Origin: Pseudomonadota bacterium | Lineage (GTDB): Bacteria; Pseudomonadota; Alphaproteobacteria; Caulobacterales; Caulobacteraceae | Direction of reading: 5' to 3' | Length of the DNA: 9,137 nt | Assembly: GCA_023416055.1 (NCBI GenBank) | Contig: JAEZIH010000298.1 | Span: forward strand, 1 to 9,137 | Shown here: positions 1 to 5,765 of the stretch, piece after piece | How the letters are laid out: each line of letters begins with the position of its first letter | Position numbering within the stretch: the first letter of the stretch is position 1 | Notes under the pieces: model-generated | What the model saw: the letters and a program-made list of their open reading frames with translations, nothing else | Told to the model about the DNA's origin: nothing | Database searches by the model: none | Made by a program: the position numbers and the translations under genes

Positions 1-275
1 TGGTGGACGAAGCTCCAGTCCGCCCCGGAACCGCTGCGCAACCACAGCAGCCACAGGCCGAAGGCCCAGGCCGCGCCCATGGCCGGCCGCATGATGATGC
101 CCATCAGCCGGCCCTGCCATGCGCGCAGGAGCGTGCGCATCTCGCCGCGGGCGGGCTCCGCCCGGTCGGCCTGTTCGGCGTCGTAGGCGTAGAGGCGGGG
201 GAGGAACAGGAGGCCGGCCATCCAGGCGATCACCGCCACGATGTGCAGTCCGCGGGCCAGGTCGTACCAGTTCAT
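1..275 (-). CDS. hemJ: HemJ-type protoporphyrinogen IX oxidase (CopD-like membrane protein), N-terminal part
   Basis: HemJ oxidises protoporphyrinogen IX to protoporphyrin IX in the inner membrane, the step before ferrochelatase, and is the usual form of this enzyme in alphaproteobacteria. Only the first 91 codons are present; the rest lies beyond the left edge. The protein begins MNWYDLARGLHIVAVIAWMA, typical of the family. A first membrane helix (about residues 8-27) carries the conserved histidine H11, a likely heme ligand. A basic loop with WQGRLMGIIMRP follows at 53-64, then a second helix at about 65-79, and the fragment ends WSFVH, where the third helix should begin. The start codon overlaps the hemH stop as ATGA, suggesting translational coupling. 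The family is sure from the N-terminus plus heme-gene context; the C-terminal residues cannot be checked. Confidence 0.88.
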   Translation of the reverse strand, partial: MNWYDLARGLHIVAVIAWMAGLLFLPRLYAYDAEQADRAEPARGEMRTLLRAWQGRLMGIIMRPAMGAAWAFGLWLLWLRSGSGADWSFVH

Positions 276-1330
276 CCGCCTCTCCTCTCCGTCTGGCAGG
301 GGCAGGCCTTCCAGTCGCCCTTGCAGCCCGGGCCGTAGGGCGAAACACCGGTGCGGCCGAGGGCATGCAGGGTAGCGTCGGCGAGGGCCCCTATGAAGGG
401 CTCGGCCGCGCTCACCGTGGGGACTCGCAGATAGGGCGTCACGCCCAGGTCGCGCGCCAGTTCGGCGTATTCGATGTCCAGCTCCACGAGGGTCTCAACG
501 TGTTCAGAGACGAAGGCGATCGGGCAGACCACCACCCCCTTGCCGTCCCGCGCCGCCTGCTCCAGCGCCTCGGGCGTCGAGGGTCCCAGCCACTTCAGCG
601 GCCCGACGCGGCTCTGGTAGCAGACGGCGTGGTCCACGGTCCGCCCCAGCTCGGCCAGTCGCGCCACCACTGCGGCGACGGTGCTCTCAACCTGTTCCTG
701 GTACGGATCTCCCTTTGCGGAAACGAGCCGCTCGGGGATGCCGTGAGCGGAGAACAGAAGACGAACATCGGCGCCTCCGGCCTCATCCAGCTTCCGTCCG
801 ATCGCGTCGGCCTGGGCGTCGATCCAGCCATAGGCCTCGGGCCAGCAGCAGACGGTGCGAGCGTCGCCCGAGCCGGCGTAGGCGGCGTTCCACGCCTTCA
901 GGGACGAGGCCGTGGTGGTGGTCGAGTACTGCGGATAGAGGGGAAGGAGGACGATCTCGTCCGGGCCGAAGACGGCCACGTCGGCGGCGGTCTCCTCGGT
1001 CATTGGCCGCCAGTAGCGCATCGAGATGAAAACCCGGACCTCGTCCTCGGGCAGGCGCGTAGCCAGCACGGCCTCCAATGCTTCGGCCTGCTTCCGCGTC
1101 TCCGGCAACAGGGGCGATCCGCCGCCCATCAGGGCGTAGTTGGCCTGCGCCGTCTTCTCGCGTCGGGTGGATATGCGCTTCGCCAGCGGAGTGCGCAGGA
1201 TCCCCGGCAGGCCGATGATGGCCGGATCGTTGAACAGGTTGAACAGGAAGGGCCTGACGCTGGCCTGATCGTCGGGGCCGCCCAGATTGAACAGCACCAC
1301 GGCGATGCGGCGTCCTGTCAGAGGGGTCAT
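272..1330 (-). CDS. hemH: Ferrochelatase (protoheme ferro-lyase), probably [2Fe-2S] type
   Basis: The enzyme inserts Fe2+ into protoporphyrin IX to make protoheme. At 352 aa it has the usual bacterial length. Visible motifs are VVLFNLGGP near the N-terminus (11-19), YPQYST (132-137), FSAHGIPE with the catalytic histidine H196, QSRVGPLKWLGP (239-250) and PIAFVSEHVETLVELDIEY (270-288), with E276 in the active-site region. The C-terminus ends in a cysteine cluster, C336, C343 and C345, matching the [2Fe-2S] ligands known from Caulobacter-type ferrochelatases. The fourth ligand would be an internal cysteine; C237 or C269 is possible, but I cannot assign it. The ATG at 1330 is chosen because MTPLTGRRIAVVLFNLGG fits the family start and overlaps the hemE stop as ATGA. 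The open frame extends upstream to 1585, but that part lies inside hemE. The gene is coupled to hemE before it and hemJ after it. Confidence 0.96.
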   Translation of the reverse strand: MTPLTGRRIAVVLFNLGGPDDQASVRPFLFNLFNDPAIIGLPGILRTPLAKRISTRREKTAQANYALMGGGSPLLPETRKQAEALEAVLATRLPEDEVRVFISMRYWRPMTEETAADVAVFGPDEIVLLPLYPQYSTTTTASSLKAWNAAYAGSGDARTVCCWPEAYGWIDAQADAIGRKLDEAGGADVRLLFSAHGIPERLVSAKGDPYQEQVESTVAAVVARLAELGRTVDHAVCYQSRVGPLKWLGPSTPEALEQAARDGKGVVVCPIAFVSEHVETLVELDIEYAELARDLGVTPYLRVPTVSAAEPFIGALADATLHALGRTGVSPYGPGCKGDWKACPCQTERRGG

Positions 1331-2370
1331 TGGGCGCCGATCCGCTTCAGAACCTGTTCGACGTGGGCGATCGGAACGTCGGGCATGATGCCGTGGCCCA
1401 GGTTGAACACCCACGGTCCCTGCCCCCAGGCCTCCACCAACTGATCCACCCGGCGGTCCAGCAGCGGTCCGCCGGCCCGCAGCAGAAGCGGGTCCAGGGC
1501 GCCCTGGATCGGCTTGATCGCCTGCACCCGCCGGCCGATTTCCAGCGGGCAGGCGGTGTCGAGAGCCACGGCCTGAACGTCGCACTCACGGGCGTAGCGC
1601 TCGGCCAGCGCCGCAGAGCCACGCGGGAAGCCGATCAGGGGCACGGTGACGCCGAGCTCGCGCACGCGCTTCACCAGCGCCTGGTGAGGCCGCAGCACGA
1701 GGCGTTCGAACAGGTCGTCGGGCAGGCCCTCGGCCCAGCTTTCGAAGATCTTCAGCGCCTGCGCCCCGGCGTCGGCCTGCATCTTCATATAGTGGGCGGT
1801 CGCCTCAACCAGGACCTCGAGGACCGCATCCACCTTCTCCGGCTCGGCGTAGGCGTAGGTCCGCGCCTGGGCCCGTTCGCCCTTGCCGATGGTGCGCGCC
1901 TCGCCGTCGAGCATGTAGGTGGCCACCGTCCACGGGGCCCCGGCGAAGCCGATCAGCGCCCGGTGCGGCTCGAGCTCGCCGCGGACGATGGAAAGGGTCT
2001 GGCCGACCTCGCGCAGGGCCTCCCCGGCTGCGGCGGTGCGCTCCCGCATGGCTTCAACCGCCGGCAGGGCGCCCAGCCGGGGCCCCTCCCCCGCCTCGAA
2101 CCAGACGTCCTGGCCGAGCGCCCGCGGGATCAGGAGGATGTCGGCGAAGACGATGGCTGCGTCGAAGCCGAAGCGCCGCATGGGCTGCAGGGTCGCCTCG
2201 GCGGCCTTCTTCGGGTCGAGGCAGAATTCGATGAAGCCCGGCGTCGTCGCCCGGAGAGCCCTGTACTCAGGGAGATAGCGGCCGGCCTGCCGCATGAACC
2301 ACGCTGGCGGCCTCGTGGTCGTCTTGCCGGCGAGGGCCTTGAGGAACAGGGGTGCGTCAGGGGGTGTCAT
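1327..2370 (-). CDS. hemE: Uroporphyrinogen decarboxylase
   Basis: Cytoplasmic enzyme that removes four carboxyl groups from uroporphyrinogen III to give coproporphyrinogen III. The 347 aa length is normal for the family. The signature PAWFMRQAGRYLPEY (22-36) contains R27 and R31, which bind substrate carboxylates. FADILLIPRALG (75-86) carries the conserved aspartate D77. GFAGAPWT lies at 141-148, and FNLGHGI near the C-terminus carries H326. The ATG at 2370 is supported by a full-length family N-terminus and a close AAGGG (2374-2378). It is the first gene of a hemE-hemH-hemJ unit, and its 5' end borders the candidate replication origin. In Caulobacter crescentus, hemE likewise abuts Cori and its promoters lie within the origin, so expression here may be linked to origin state; that link is inference. 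Confidence 0.97.
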   Translation of the reverse strand: MTPPDAPLFLKALAGKTTTRPPAWFMRQAGRYLPEYRALRATTPGFIEFCLDPKKAAEATLQPMRRFGFDAAIVFADILLIPRALGQDVWFEAGEGPRLGALPAVEAMRERTAAAGEALREVGQTLSIVRGELEPHRALIGFAGAPWTVATYMLDGEARTIGKGERAQARTYAYAEPEKVDAVLEVLVEATAHYMKMQADAGAQALKIFESWAEGLPDDLFERLVLRPHQALVKRVRELGVTVPLIGFPRGSAALAERYARECDVQAVALDTACPLEIGRRVQAIKPIQGALDPLLLRAGGPLLDRRVDQLVEAWGQGPWVFNLGHGIMPDVPIAHVEQVLKRIGAQ

Positions 2371-2440
2371 GCACCCTTGGCCTTACCGGCGGCCCGGTCC
2401 GCGCTCAAGTCCGGGACAAGGTCGCACCCCCTTCCTACCC

Positions 2441-2460
2441 AATCATTCGAATTGAAGAAG
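2441..2460. other. AT-rich patch, possible unwinding element of the origin
   Basis: Fourteen of 20 bases are A or T, in strongly GC-rich surroundings, and the patch includes the palindrome ATTCGAAT. It lies about 70 bp upstream of the hemE start inside the candidate origin, next to the DnaA-like box at 2491. A strained match to an IHF site could be drawn here, but the consensus is not met. A role in strand opening is inference. The other AT-richer stretch (2581-2611), with its DnaA-like and CtrA boxes, is an equally good candidate. Confidence 0.4.
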
Positions 2461-2490
2461 GGTGGAAGGAAGCGGTGGCCCCGGGGAAAG

Positions 2491-2499
2491 CGTGGACAG
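2491..2499 (-). promoter_or_regulatory. Degenerate DnaA-box-like site CTGTCCACG
   Basis: Read on the minus strand the 9-mer is CTGTCCACG. It keeps the TCCAC core of the DnaA box TTATCCACA but differs at positions 1, 3 and 9. On its own it is weak evidence; it counts as part of the cluster of TCCAC 9-mers inside the candidate origin. Confidence 0.35.
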
Positions 2500-2540
2500 G
2501 CGCCGGAACATTTCATGATCCCTCGCGCCCGGCGCCCCGG

Positions 2541-2549
2541 CTGTTCACA
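2541..2549 (+). promoter_or_regulatory. Degenerate DnaA-box-like site CTGTTCACA
   Basis: Three differences from TTATCCACA (positions 1, 3 and 5), with the CACA end preserved. It lies 6 nt before the 2556-2580 inverted repeat. CTGT-TC-ACAG is also a small palindrome, so another factor could be involved. Confidence 0.3.
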
Positions 2550-2555
2550 GGGCGG

Positions 2556-2580
2556 TCGACAGGGGCCGGCGGCCTGTCGA
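2556..2580. repeat. Inverted repeat with perfect 8-bp arms in the candidate origin
   Basis: The left arm TCGACAGG (2556-2563) and right arm CCTGTCGA (2573-2580) are exact reverse complements separated by nine bases. The repeat is flanked by a DnaA-like 9-mer on the left (2541-2549) and one on the right (2584-2592), followed at once by the CtrA box. This makes a compact 70-bp module. It could be a hairpin or the binding site of a dimeric regulator; no known protein site is recognised. Confidence 0.6.
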
Positions 2581-2583
2581 AAG

Positions 2584-2592
2584 CGTGGAAAA
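2584..2592 (-). promoter_or_regulatory. DnaA-box-like site TTTTCCACG
   Basis: On the minus strand the 9-mer differs from TTATCCACA at only two positions (3 and 9). This is the closest match to the general consensus in the gap. It ends three bases before the CtrA box at 2596-2611, so DnaA and CtrA binding could compete here, as described for the Caulobacter origin. That competition is inference. Confidence 0.5.
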
Positions 2593-2595
2593 GTC

Positions 2596-2611
2596 CTAAC
2601 AAGACCTTAAC
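2596..2611 (+). promoter_or_regulatory. CtrA-type binding site (CTAA-N7-TTAAC)
   Basis: The sequence CTAACAAGACCTTAAC fits the CtrA consensus TTAA-N7-TTAAC with one mismatch (C for T at the first base) and exact 7-nt spacing. CtrA is the cell-cycle response regulator that silences replication initiation in Caulobacter by binding Cori. TTAA is rare in DNA this GC-rich, which makes chance less likely. It is the only such site I found in the gap, whereas C. crescentus Cori has five. Confidence 0.65.
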
Positions 2612-2675
2612 GGGCGAGGCAGGGCGGGCCCGTGCGGGGAAGCCGGCGCCGGGCGCCGTTCGATCGCTGGCGAGA

Positions 2676-2684
2676 TGGTCCACA
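2676..2684 (+). promoter_or_regulatory. DnaA G-box-like site TGGTCCACA
   Basis: One mismatch to TGATCCACA, the G-box form of DnaA site described for the Caulobacter origin, and two mismatches to TTATCCACA. The eight bases GTCCACAG starting at 2678 recur exactly at 2827-2834, on the same strand. It is the best candidate for a moderate-affinity DnaA site in this gap. Confidence 0.55.
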
Positions 2685-2753
2685 GTCCCGGCTCCGGCGT
2701 CTGGCGGGAGCGGGACAGATGGGCGGAGAGCGGCGGCGCCGGTCCACCCTCTT

Positions 2754-2767
2754 CCCCGCTCGCGGGG
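2754..2767. repeat. GC hairpin in the candidate origin
   Basis: CCCCG (2754-2758) and CGGGG (2763-2767) are complementary around the loop CTCG. No T-run follows on either strand, so it does not look like an intrinsic terminator. It lies about 100 bp upstream of the PPSR start and may be only a by-product of the base composition. Confidence 0.35.
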
Positions 2768-2824
2768 CCGGGCGCCGCTTGCTATGGAAAAAGGCGCCCG
2801 CCGCCGGCGGATCGGCGCCCCGCC

Positions 2825-2833
2825 CCGTCCACA
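2825..2833 (+). promoter_or_regulatory. DnaA-like site CCGTCCACA abutting SD and GANTC
   Basis: Shares GTCCACAG with the box at 2676 and keeps the TCCACA core of the DnaA consensus, with mismatches at positions 1 to 3. Its last base is the first base of the AGGAG Shine-Dalgarno sequence (2833-2837), which in turn overlaps the GAGTC methylation motif (2835-2839). Three potential signals are packed into 15 bases upstream of the PPSR operon. Confidence 0.4.
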
Positions 2834-2847
2834 GGAGTCCTCGCATC

Positions 2848-2868
2848 ATGGACAGACCGTCCCCATGA
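2848..2868 (+). CDS. Six-codon leader mini-ORF (MDRPSP) overlapping the PPSR start
   Basis: ATG at 2848 opens a reading frame of six codons (MDRPSP) ending in TGA at 2866-2868. It has a good Shine-Dalgarno AGGAG at 2833-2837, 10 nt upstream. Its stop overlaps the PPSR start as ATGA, the same junction used between real genes in this window, while the PPSR start itself has no good ribosome site. I infer that it may serve translational coupling or reinitiation rather than make a functional peptide. Alternatively, a one-base error between 2851 and 2864 would turn it into the true PPSR N-terminus. Confidence 0.4.
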   Translation: MDRPSP

Positions 2869-3734
2869 CTTCGGGCCGTTCCGCAGGGCCGTCGCGGCTC
2901 GCCACCTATTTCCACGTCCACCTGGTGTCGGACTCCACGGGCGAGACCCTGAACGCCATGGCCAAGGCCGTGGTGGCCCGGTTCGACGGGGTCATCCCCA
3001 TCGAGCACATCTACGCACTGGTGCGCTCGGCCAAGCAGATGGACCGGGTGCTGGAGGAGATCGCCGCCTCGCCGGGCGTGGTGCTTCACACCCTTGTGGA
3101 TCGGGAGCTGCGGGAACAGCTGGAGGAGGGCTGCCGCCGTCTGGACATGCCGCAGATCGCCGCGCTGGACCCCCTTGTCGGGGCCTTGTCGCGCTATCTG
3201 GGGGCCGCCCTCTCCACGCGGGTCGGCGCCCAACACGCGCTGGATACGGACTATTTCAACCGGATCTCGGCGCTGGACTTCGCCATGGCCCATGATGACG
3301 GCCAGGGCACCAATGAGCAGCTGGAGGGCGCCGACGTGGTGCTGTGCGGGGTCAGCCGGACGTCGAAGACCCCTACCTGCATCTACCTGGCCCACCGCGG
3401 CATACGCGCCGCCAACGTGCCGCTGGTGCCGGGCCAGGAGGACGGCGAGCGGCTGACGCAGCTGAAGAACCCGCTGGTCATCGGCCTGACCGTCTCGCCG
3501 GACCGGCTGGTGCAGATCCGGCGAAACCGGCTGGACGGGCTGAACGCCGGCCACGCCTCTGCCTACACCGACCACGAGGCGGTGCGCGAGGAGACGGTCA
3601 AGGCGCGGCGAGCCTTCGAGCGCCGCGGCTGGCCCGTGATCGATGTCACCCGCCGTTCGGTCGAGGAGACGGCGGCGGCGATCATCAACGTGCTCAACGA
3701 GCGGCGCACCCATCGCATGGGGACGAGCTGGTGA
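2865..3734 (+). CDS. Pyruvate, phosphate dikinase regulatory protein (PPSR, DUF299, RP001 family)
   Basis: PPSR proteins are bifunctional: an ADP-dependent kinase and a Pi-dependent pyrophosphorylase. They inactivate and reactivate pyruvate phosphate dikinase (or PEP synthase) at a threonine near its catalytic histidine, and so tune PEP-pyruvate interconversion. The 289 aa length is usual. Family motifs are YFHVHLVSDSTGETLN (15-30), DYFNRISALDFAMAHDDG (129-146), the P-loop-like GVSRTSKTPTCIYLA (162-176), QLKNPLVIGLTVSPDRL (199-215) and the C-terminal VTRRSVEETAA. The ATG at 2865 gives a family-like N-terminus; an in-frame ATG at 2784 would add 27 basic, unconserved residues and has no ribosome site. 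Which dikinase it regulates is not visible. It is first in a unit with maf, aroE, coaE and dnaQ, and its stop overlaps the maf GTG (GTGA). Confidence 0.93.
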   Translation: MTSGRSAGPSRLATYFHVHLVSDSTGETLNAMAKAVVARFDGVIPIEHIYALVRSAKQMDRVLEEIAASPGVVLHTLVDRELREQLEEGCRRLDMPQIAALDPLVGALSRYLGAALSTRVGAQHALDTDYFNRISALDFAMAHDDGQGTNEQLEGADVVLCGVSRTSKTPTCIYLAHRGIRAANVPLVPGQEDGERLTQLKNPLVIGLTVSPDRLVQIRRNRLDGLNAGHASAYTDHEAVREETVKARRAFERRGWPVIDVTRRSVEETAAAIINVLNERRTHRMGTSW

Positions 3735-4327
3735 CCGGCGAACGGCTGATCCTGGCTTCGAAGAGCGCCGCCCGACGGGCGATGCTGGAAGGCGCCGGCG
3801 TGCCGTTCACGGCGCAGGTCGCCGATGTGGACGAGGACGCGGTCAAGGCGGGGCACGATCCGGCCGACGCCTCCGGGCTCGCCGTCGAGCTGGCGCGGGT
3901 GAAGGCGCTGGCGGTGTCCCGGCAGGACCCGGACGCCTGGGTTCTGGGGGCGGACCAGACCCTGGCCTTCGCCGGCGGCCTGGTCTCCAAGGCGCCTTCC
4001 CTGGAGGCCGCGCGGACCCGGCTGGCCGGGATGCGGGGCCAGCCGCATCAGCTGCATTCCGGCGCCGCGCTCGCCCACAAGGGGCAGGTGGTCTGGGACG
4101 GGGTTGATACGGCCACGCTGAGGATGCGGGACTTCTCGGACGCCTTTCTCGAGACCTATCTGGCCGCCGAGGGCGAGGCCCTGCTGGGATGCGTCGGCTC
4201 GTATCGCCTGGAAGGCGTGGGGGCCCAGCTGTTCGAGGCGGTCGAAGGGGACTATTTCACCGTCCTGGGCCTGCCGCTGTGGCCAGTGCTCGCCGAGCTG
4301 CGTCGCGCCGGAGTGCTGGCGTCGTGA
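3731..4327 (+). CDS. maf: Maf-family nucleoside triphosphate pyrophosphatase
   Basis: Maf proteins hydrolyse non-canonical or specific NTPs to NMP and pyrophosphate; they were first named septum formation inhibitors. The protein has 198 aa, the usual size. The N-terminal [14 protein letters not shown] (6-19) is the phosphate-binding motif, with R15 and R16. DVDEDA (32-37) follows, then the catalytic aspartate D75 in LGADQTL, the conserved K87, and the C-terminal block [30 protein letters not shown] (153-182). KSAARR replaces the common SPRR form. Substrate preference (dTTP/UTP or 7-methyl-GTP type) cannot be decided here. It starts at GTG within a GTGA overlap with the PPSR stop, and its own stop overlaps the aroE GTG in the same way, so translation is probably coupled through all three genes. 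Confidence 0.93.
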   Translation: MTGERLILASKSAARRAMLEGAGVPFTAQVADVDEDAVKAGHDPADASGLAVELARVKALAVSRQDPDAWVLGADQTLAFAGGLVSKAPSLEAARTRLAGMRGQPHQLHSGAALAHKGQVVWDGVDTATLRMRDFSDAFLETYLAAEGEALLGCVGSYRLEGVGAQLFEAVEGDYFTVLGLPLWPVLAELRRAGVLAS

Positions 4328-5121
4328 CCCTGGTCGCCGGGGTGGCTGGGCGGCCGATCGGGCATTCGCTGAGTCCGGTCATCCACACCGCCTGGATAGG
4401 GGCGGCGGGCCTGGATGCCCGCTACGAGGCCTTCGAGCCGGCGGACGAGGCGGAGTTCAGGTCGTTGCTGAAGCGGGGCCGGAGCGGCGAGCTGCGGGGG
4501 CTGAACGTGACGGCTCCCTACAAGGAACTGGCCTTGTCGCTGGCGGAAGAGGTCGGCGGGACCGCCGCAGCCTGCGGCTCGACCAATCTGCTGGTGTTCG
4601 AGGATGGCACGGTGCGGGCGGACAGCACCGACGGCGAGGGCCTGATCGCCGCCCTGCGGGAACAGGCGCCGGGACTGGAGATCGCCGGGCAGAGGGTGGT
4701 GGTGCTGGGCGCCGGCGGTGCGGCCCGGGCGGCGGTGGCGGCGCTGGTCAGGGCGGGGGCCGAGGTTGCGGTGGTGAACCGCACGCGGTCGCGGGCCGAA
4801 GCCTTGACGGCCGAGGTCGGCGGAGTGGTGGCGGATGCCGGAGCGCTGACGGAGGCGGCGCTGGTGGTCAATGCCATGAGCGTTGCGCCGGAGGTCGACG
4901 TGGCGGGTCTGCGGGAGGACGCGGTGCTGATGGACATGACCTACCGGCCCCTTATGACGCCCTTCCTGCAGGCGGGGCGGGCCCGGGGGATGACGGTGGT
5001 GGACGGTCTCGCCATGCTGATCGGTCAGGCGCGGCCGTCGTTCCGGGCCTTCTTCGGGACAGAGCCGCCGGTCGCCGATGTGCGCCGGCTGGCATTGCGG
5101 GCGCTGGAGGAGGCGGCATGA
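4324..5121 (+). CDS. aroE: Shikimate dehydrogenase (NADP+)
   Basis: Reduces 3-dehydroshikimate to shikimate with NADPH in the chorismate pathway. The protein has 265 aa, close to the family norm. Motifs are [11 protein letters not shown] (8-18) with the shikimate-binding serines S15 and S17; [10 protein letters not shown] (59-68) with the catalytic lysine K67; N88 in GSTNLL; STDGEG (101-106) with the catalytic aspartate D103; GAGGAARA (129-136) for the dinucleotide; and NRT at 152-154, typical of NADP preference. [12 protein letters not shown] near the C-terminus carries Q235. The family usually has NTDG where this has STDG (S101), a mild change that leaves the catalytic pair intact. The GTG start lies in a GTGA overlap with maf, with GGAG 10 nt upstream. 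The stop overlaps the coaE ATG. Confidence 0.95.
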   Translation: MTLVAGVAGRPIGHSLSPVIHTAWIGAAGLDARYEAFEPADEAEFRSLLKRGRSGELRGLNVTAPYKELALSLAEEVGGTAAACGSTNLLVFEDGTVRADSTDGEGLIAALREQAPGLEIAGQRVVVLGAGGAARAAVAALVRAGAEVAVVNRTRSRAEALTAEVGGVVADAGALTEAALVVNAMSVAPEVDVAGLREDAVLMDMTYRPLMTPFLQAGRARGMTVVDGLAMLIGQARPSFRAFFGTEPPVADVRRLALRALEEAA

Positions 5122-5759
5122 TCGTGCTTGGGCTGACCGGCTCCATCGGCATGGGCAAGACCACCACGGCGCGGATGTTCGCGGACGAGGGCGCGCTGGT
5201 GTGGAATGCGGACGAGGCGGTTCACCGCCTCTACGCCCCCGGCGGGGCGGCGGTCGGGCCGGTGGGCGAGGCCTTTCCGGGGGTGGTCGTGGACGGAGCC
5301 GTGGATCGCGGCCGCCTGGCCGCGGCGCTGGGACAGGACGGGGCCGCCTTCCGGCGGTTGGAGGAGATCGTCCATCCCCTGGTGCTCCGGGGCCGGCTGG
5401 AGGACCTCGGCGAGGCGGAGCAGCGGGGGGTGAAGCTGGCGGTGCTGGACATTCCCCTTCTGTTCGAGACGGGGGGGGAGGCGGCGGTGGACGCCGTGGT
5501 CGTGGTCACCGCCGATCACGAGGTGCAGGCGAAGCGGGTGCTGGACCGGCCGGGCATGACCCGCGAGCGGCTCGAGGCGATCCTTGCGCGGCAGGTTCCC
5601 GATGCGGAGAAGCGGCGCCGGGCCGACTTCATCGTGGACACCGGCCGAGGCCTTGAGGCGGCCCGGGACCAGGTGCGGGAAATCGTGGGGACGGTTCTGT
5701 CTCCGGACTGGAAAGCGCCGCGCGGTCGCCTTTCGCGGGACGCCGAAGCGGGCCATTAA
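5118..5759 (+). CDS. coaE: Dephospho-CoA kinase
   Basis: Phosphorylates the 3'-hydroxyl of dephospho-CoA with ATP, the last step of coenzyme A synthesis. The protein has 213 aa. [18 protein letters not shown] (4-21) contains the P-loop, with GMGKT at 11-15. [10 protein letters not shown] (30-39) stands at the usual DAD..H position with its first residue changed to [11 protein letters not shown] is the conserved substrate-side motif, and [30 protein letters not shown] is the lid and C-terminal signature. The last 15 or so residues ([16 protein letters not shown]) look unconserved. The ATG is preceded by a perfect AGGAGG at 5108-5113 with a 4-nt spacer, the strongest ribosome site in the operon. 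The start overlaps the aroE stop as ATGA, and dnaQ begins six bases after the TAA. Confidence 0.95.
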   Translation: MIVLGLTGSIGMGKTTTARMFADEGALVWNADEAVHRLYAPGGAAVGPVGEAFPGVVVDGAVDRGRLAAALGQDGAAFRRLEEIVHPLVLRGRLEDLGEAEQRGVKLAVLDIPLLFETGGEAAVDAVVVVTADHEVQAKRVLDRPGMTRERLEAILARQVPDAEKRRRADFIVDTGRGLEAARDQVREIVGTVLSPDWKAPRGRLSRDAEAGH

Positions 5760-5765
5760 GGGGCC

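Larger units (their letters stand above)
2371..2864. other. oriC: Candidate chromosomal replication origin (Cori-like) between hemE and PPSR gene
   Basis: About 490 bp lie between two divergent conserved genes with no convincing protein gene. The position matches the Caulobacter crescentus origin, which sits between hemE and the RP001 (DUF299/PPSR) gene. Seen in the sequence: an AT-rich patch (2441-2460, 14 of 20 A/T); degenerate DnaA-box-like 9-mers with a TCCAC core at 2491, 2584, 2676, 2740 and 2825, plus a TTCACA form at 2541; a CtrA-type box at 2596-2611; an inverted repeat at 2556-2580; a GC hairpin at 2754-2767; and one GANTC site at 2835-2839. No perfect TTATCCACA is present, but Caulobacter also relies on weak boxes. 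Flanking genes on both sides are transcribed outward, co-directional with divergent forks. The promoters of hemE and the PPSR operon must also lie here, but none stands out. Confidence 0.85.

Noticed and set aside
119..1444. Plus-strand open frame of 441 codons across hemJ-hemH-hemE
   Set aside because: Shadow of minus-strand genes whose motifs are unmistakable; its own translation has no recognisable domain.
1331..1585. Upstream extension of hemH
   Set aside because: It lies wholly inside hemE, and the extra residues are not ferrochelatase-like; the ATG at 1330 gives the proper family start.
2441..2454. IHF binding site in the AT-rich patch
   Set aside because: The WATCAR and TTR halves match only with mismatches and wrong spacing.
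2352..2864. Plus-strand in-frame extension of PPSR back to 2352
   Set aside because: The added residues are low-complexity Ala/Gly/Arg/Pro, have no ribosome site at 2352 or 2784, and the family N-terminus begins near 2865.
2607..3713. Long minus-strand open frame (368 codons) antisense to the PPSR gene and into the origin gap
   Set aside because: It mirrors PPSR codon structure in GC-rich DNA, gives a His/Arg/Gln-rich sequence with no family motif, and would run through the candidate origin.
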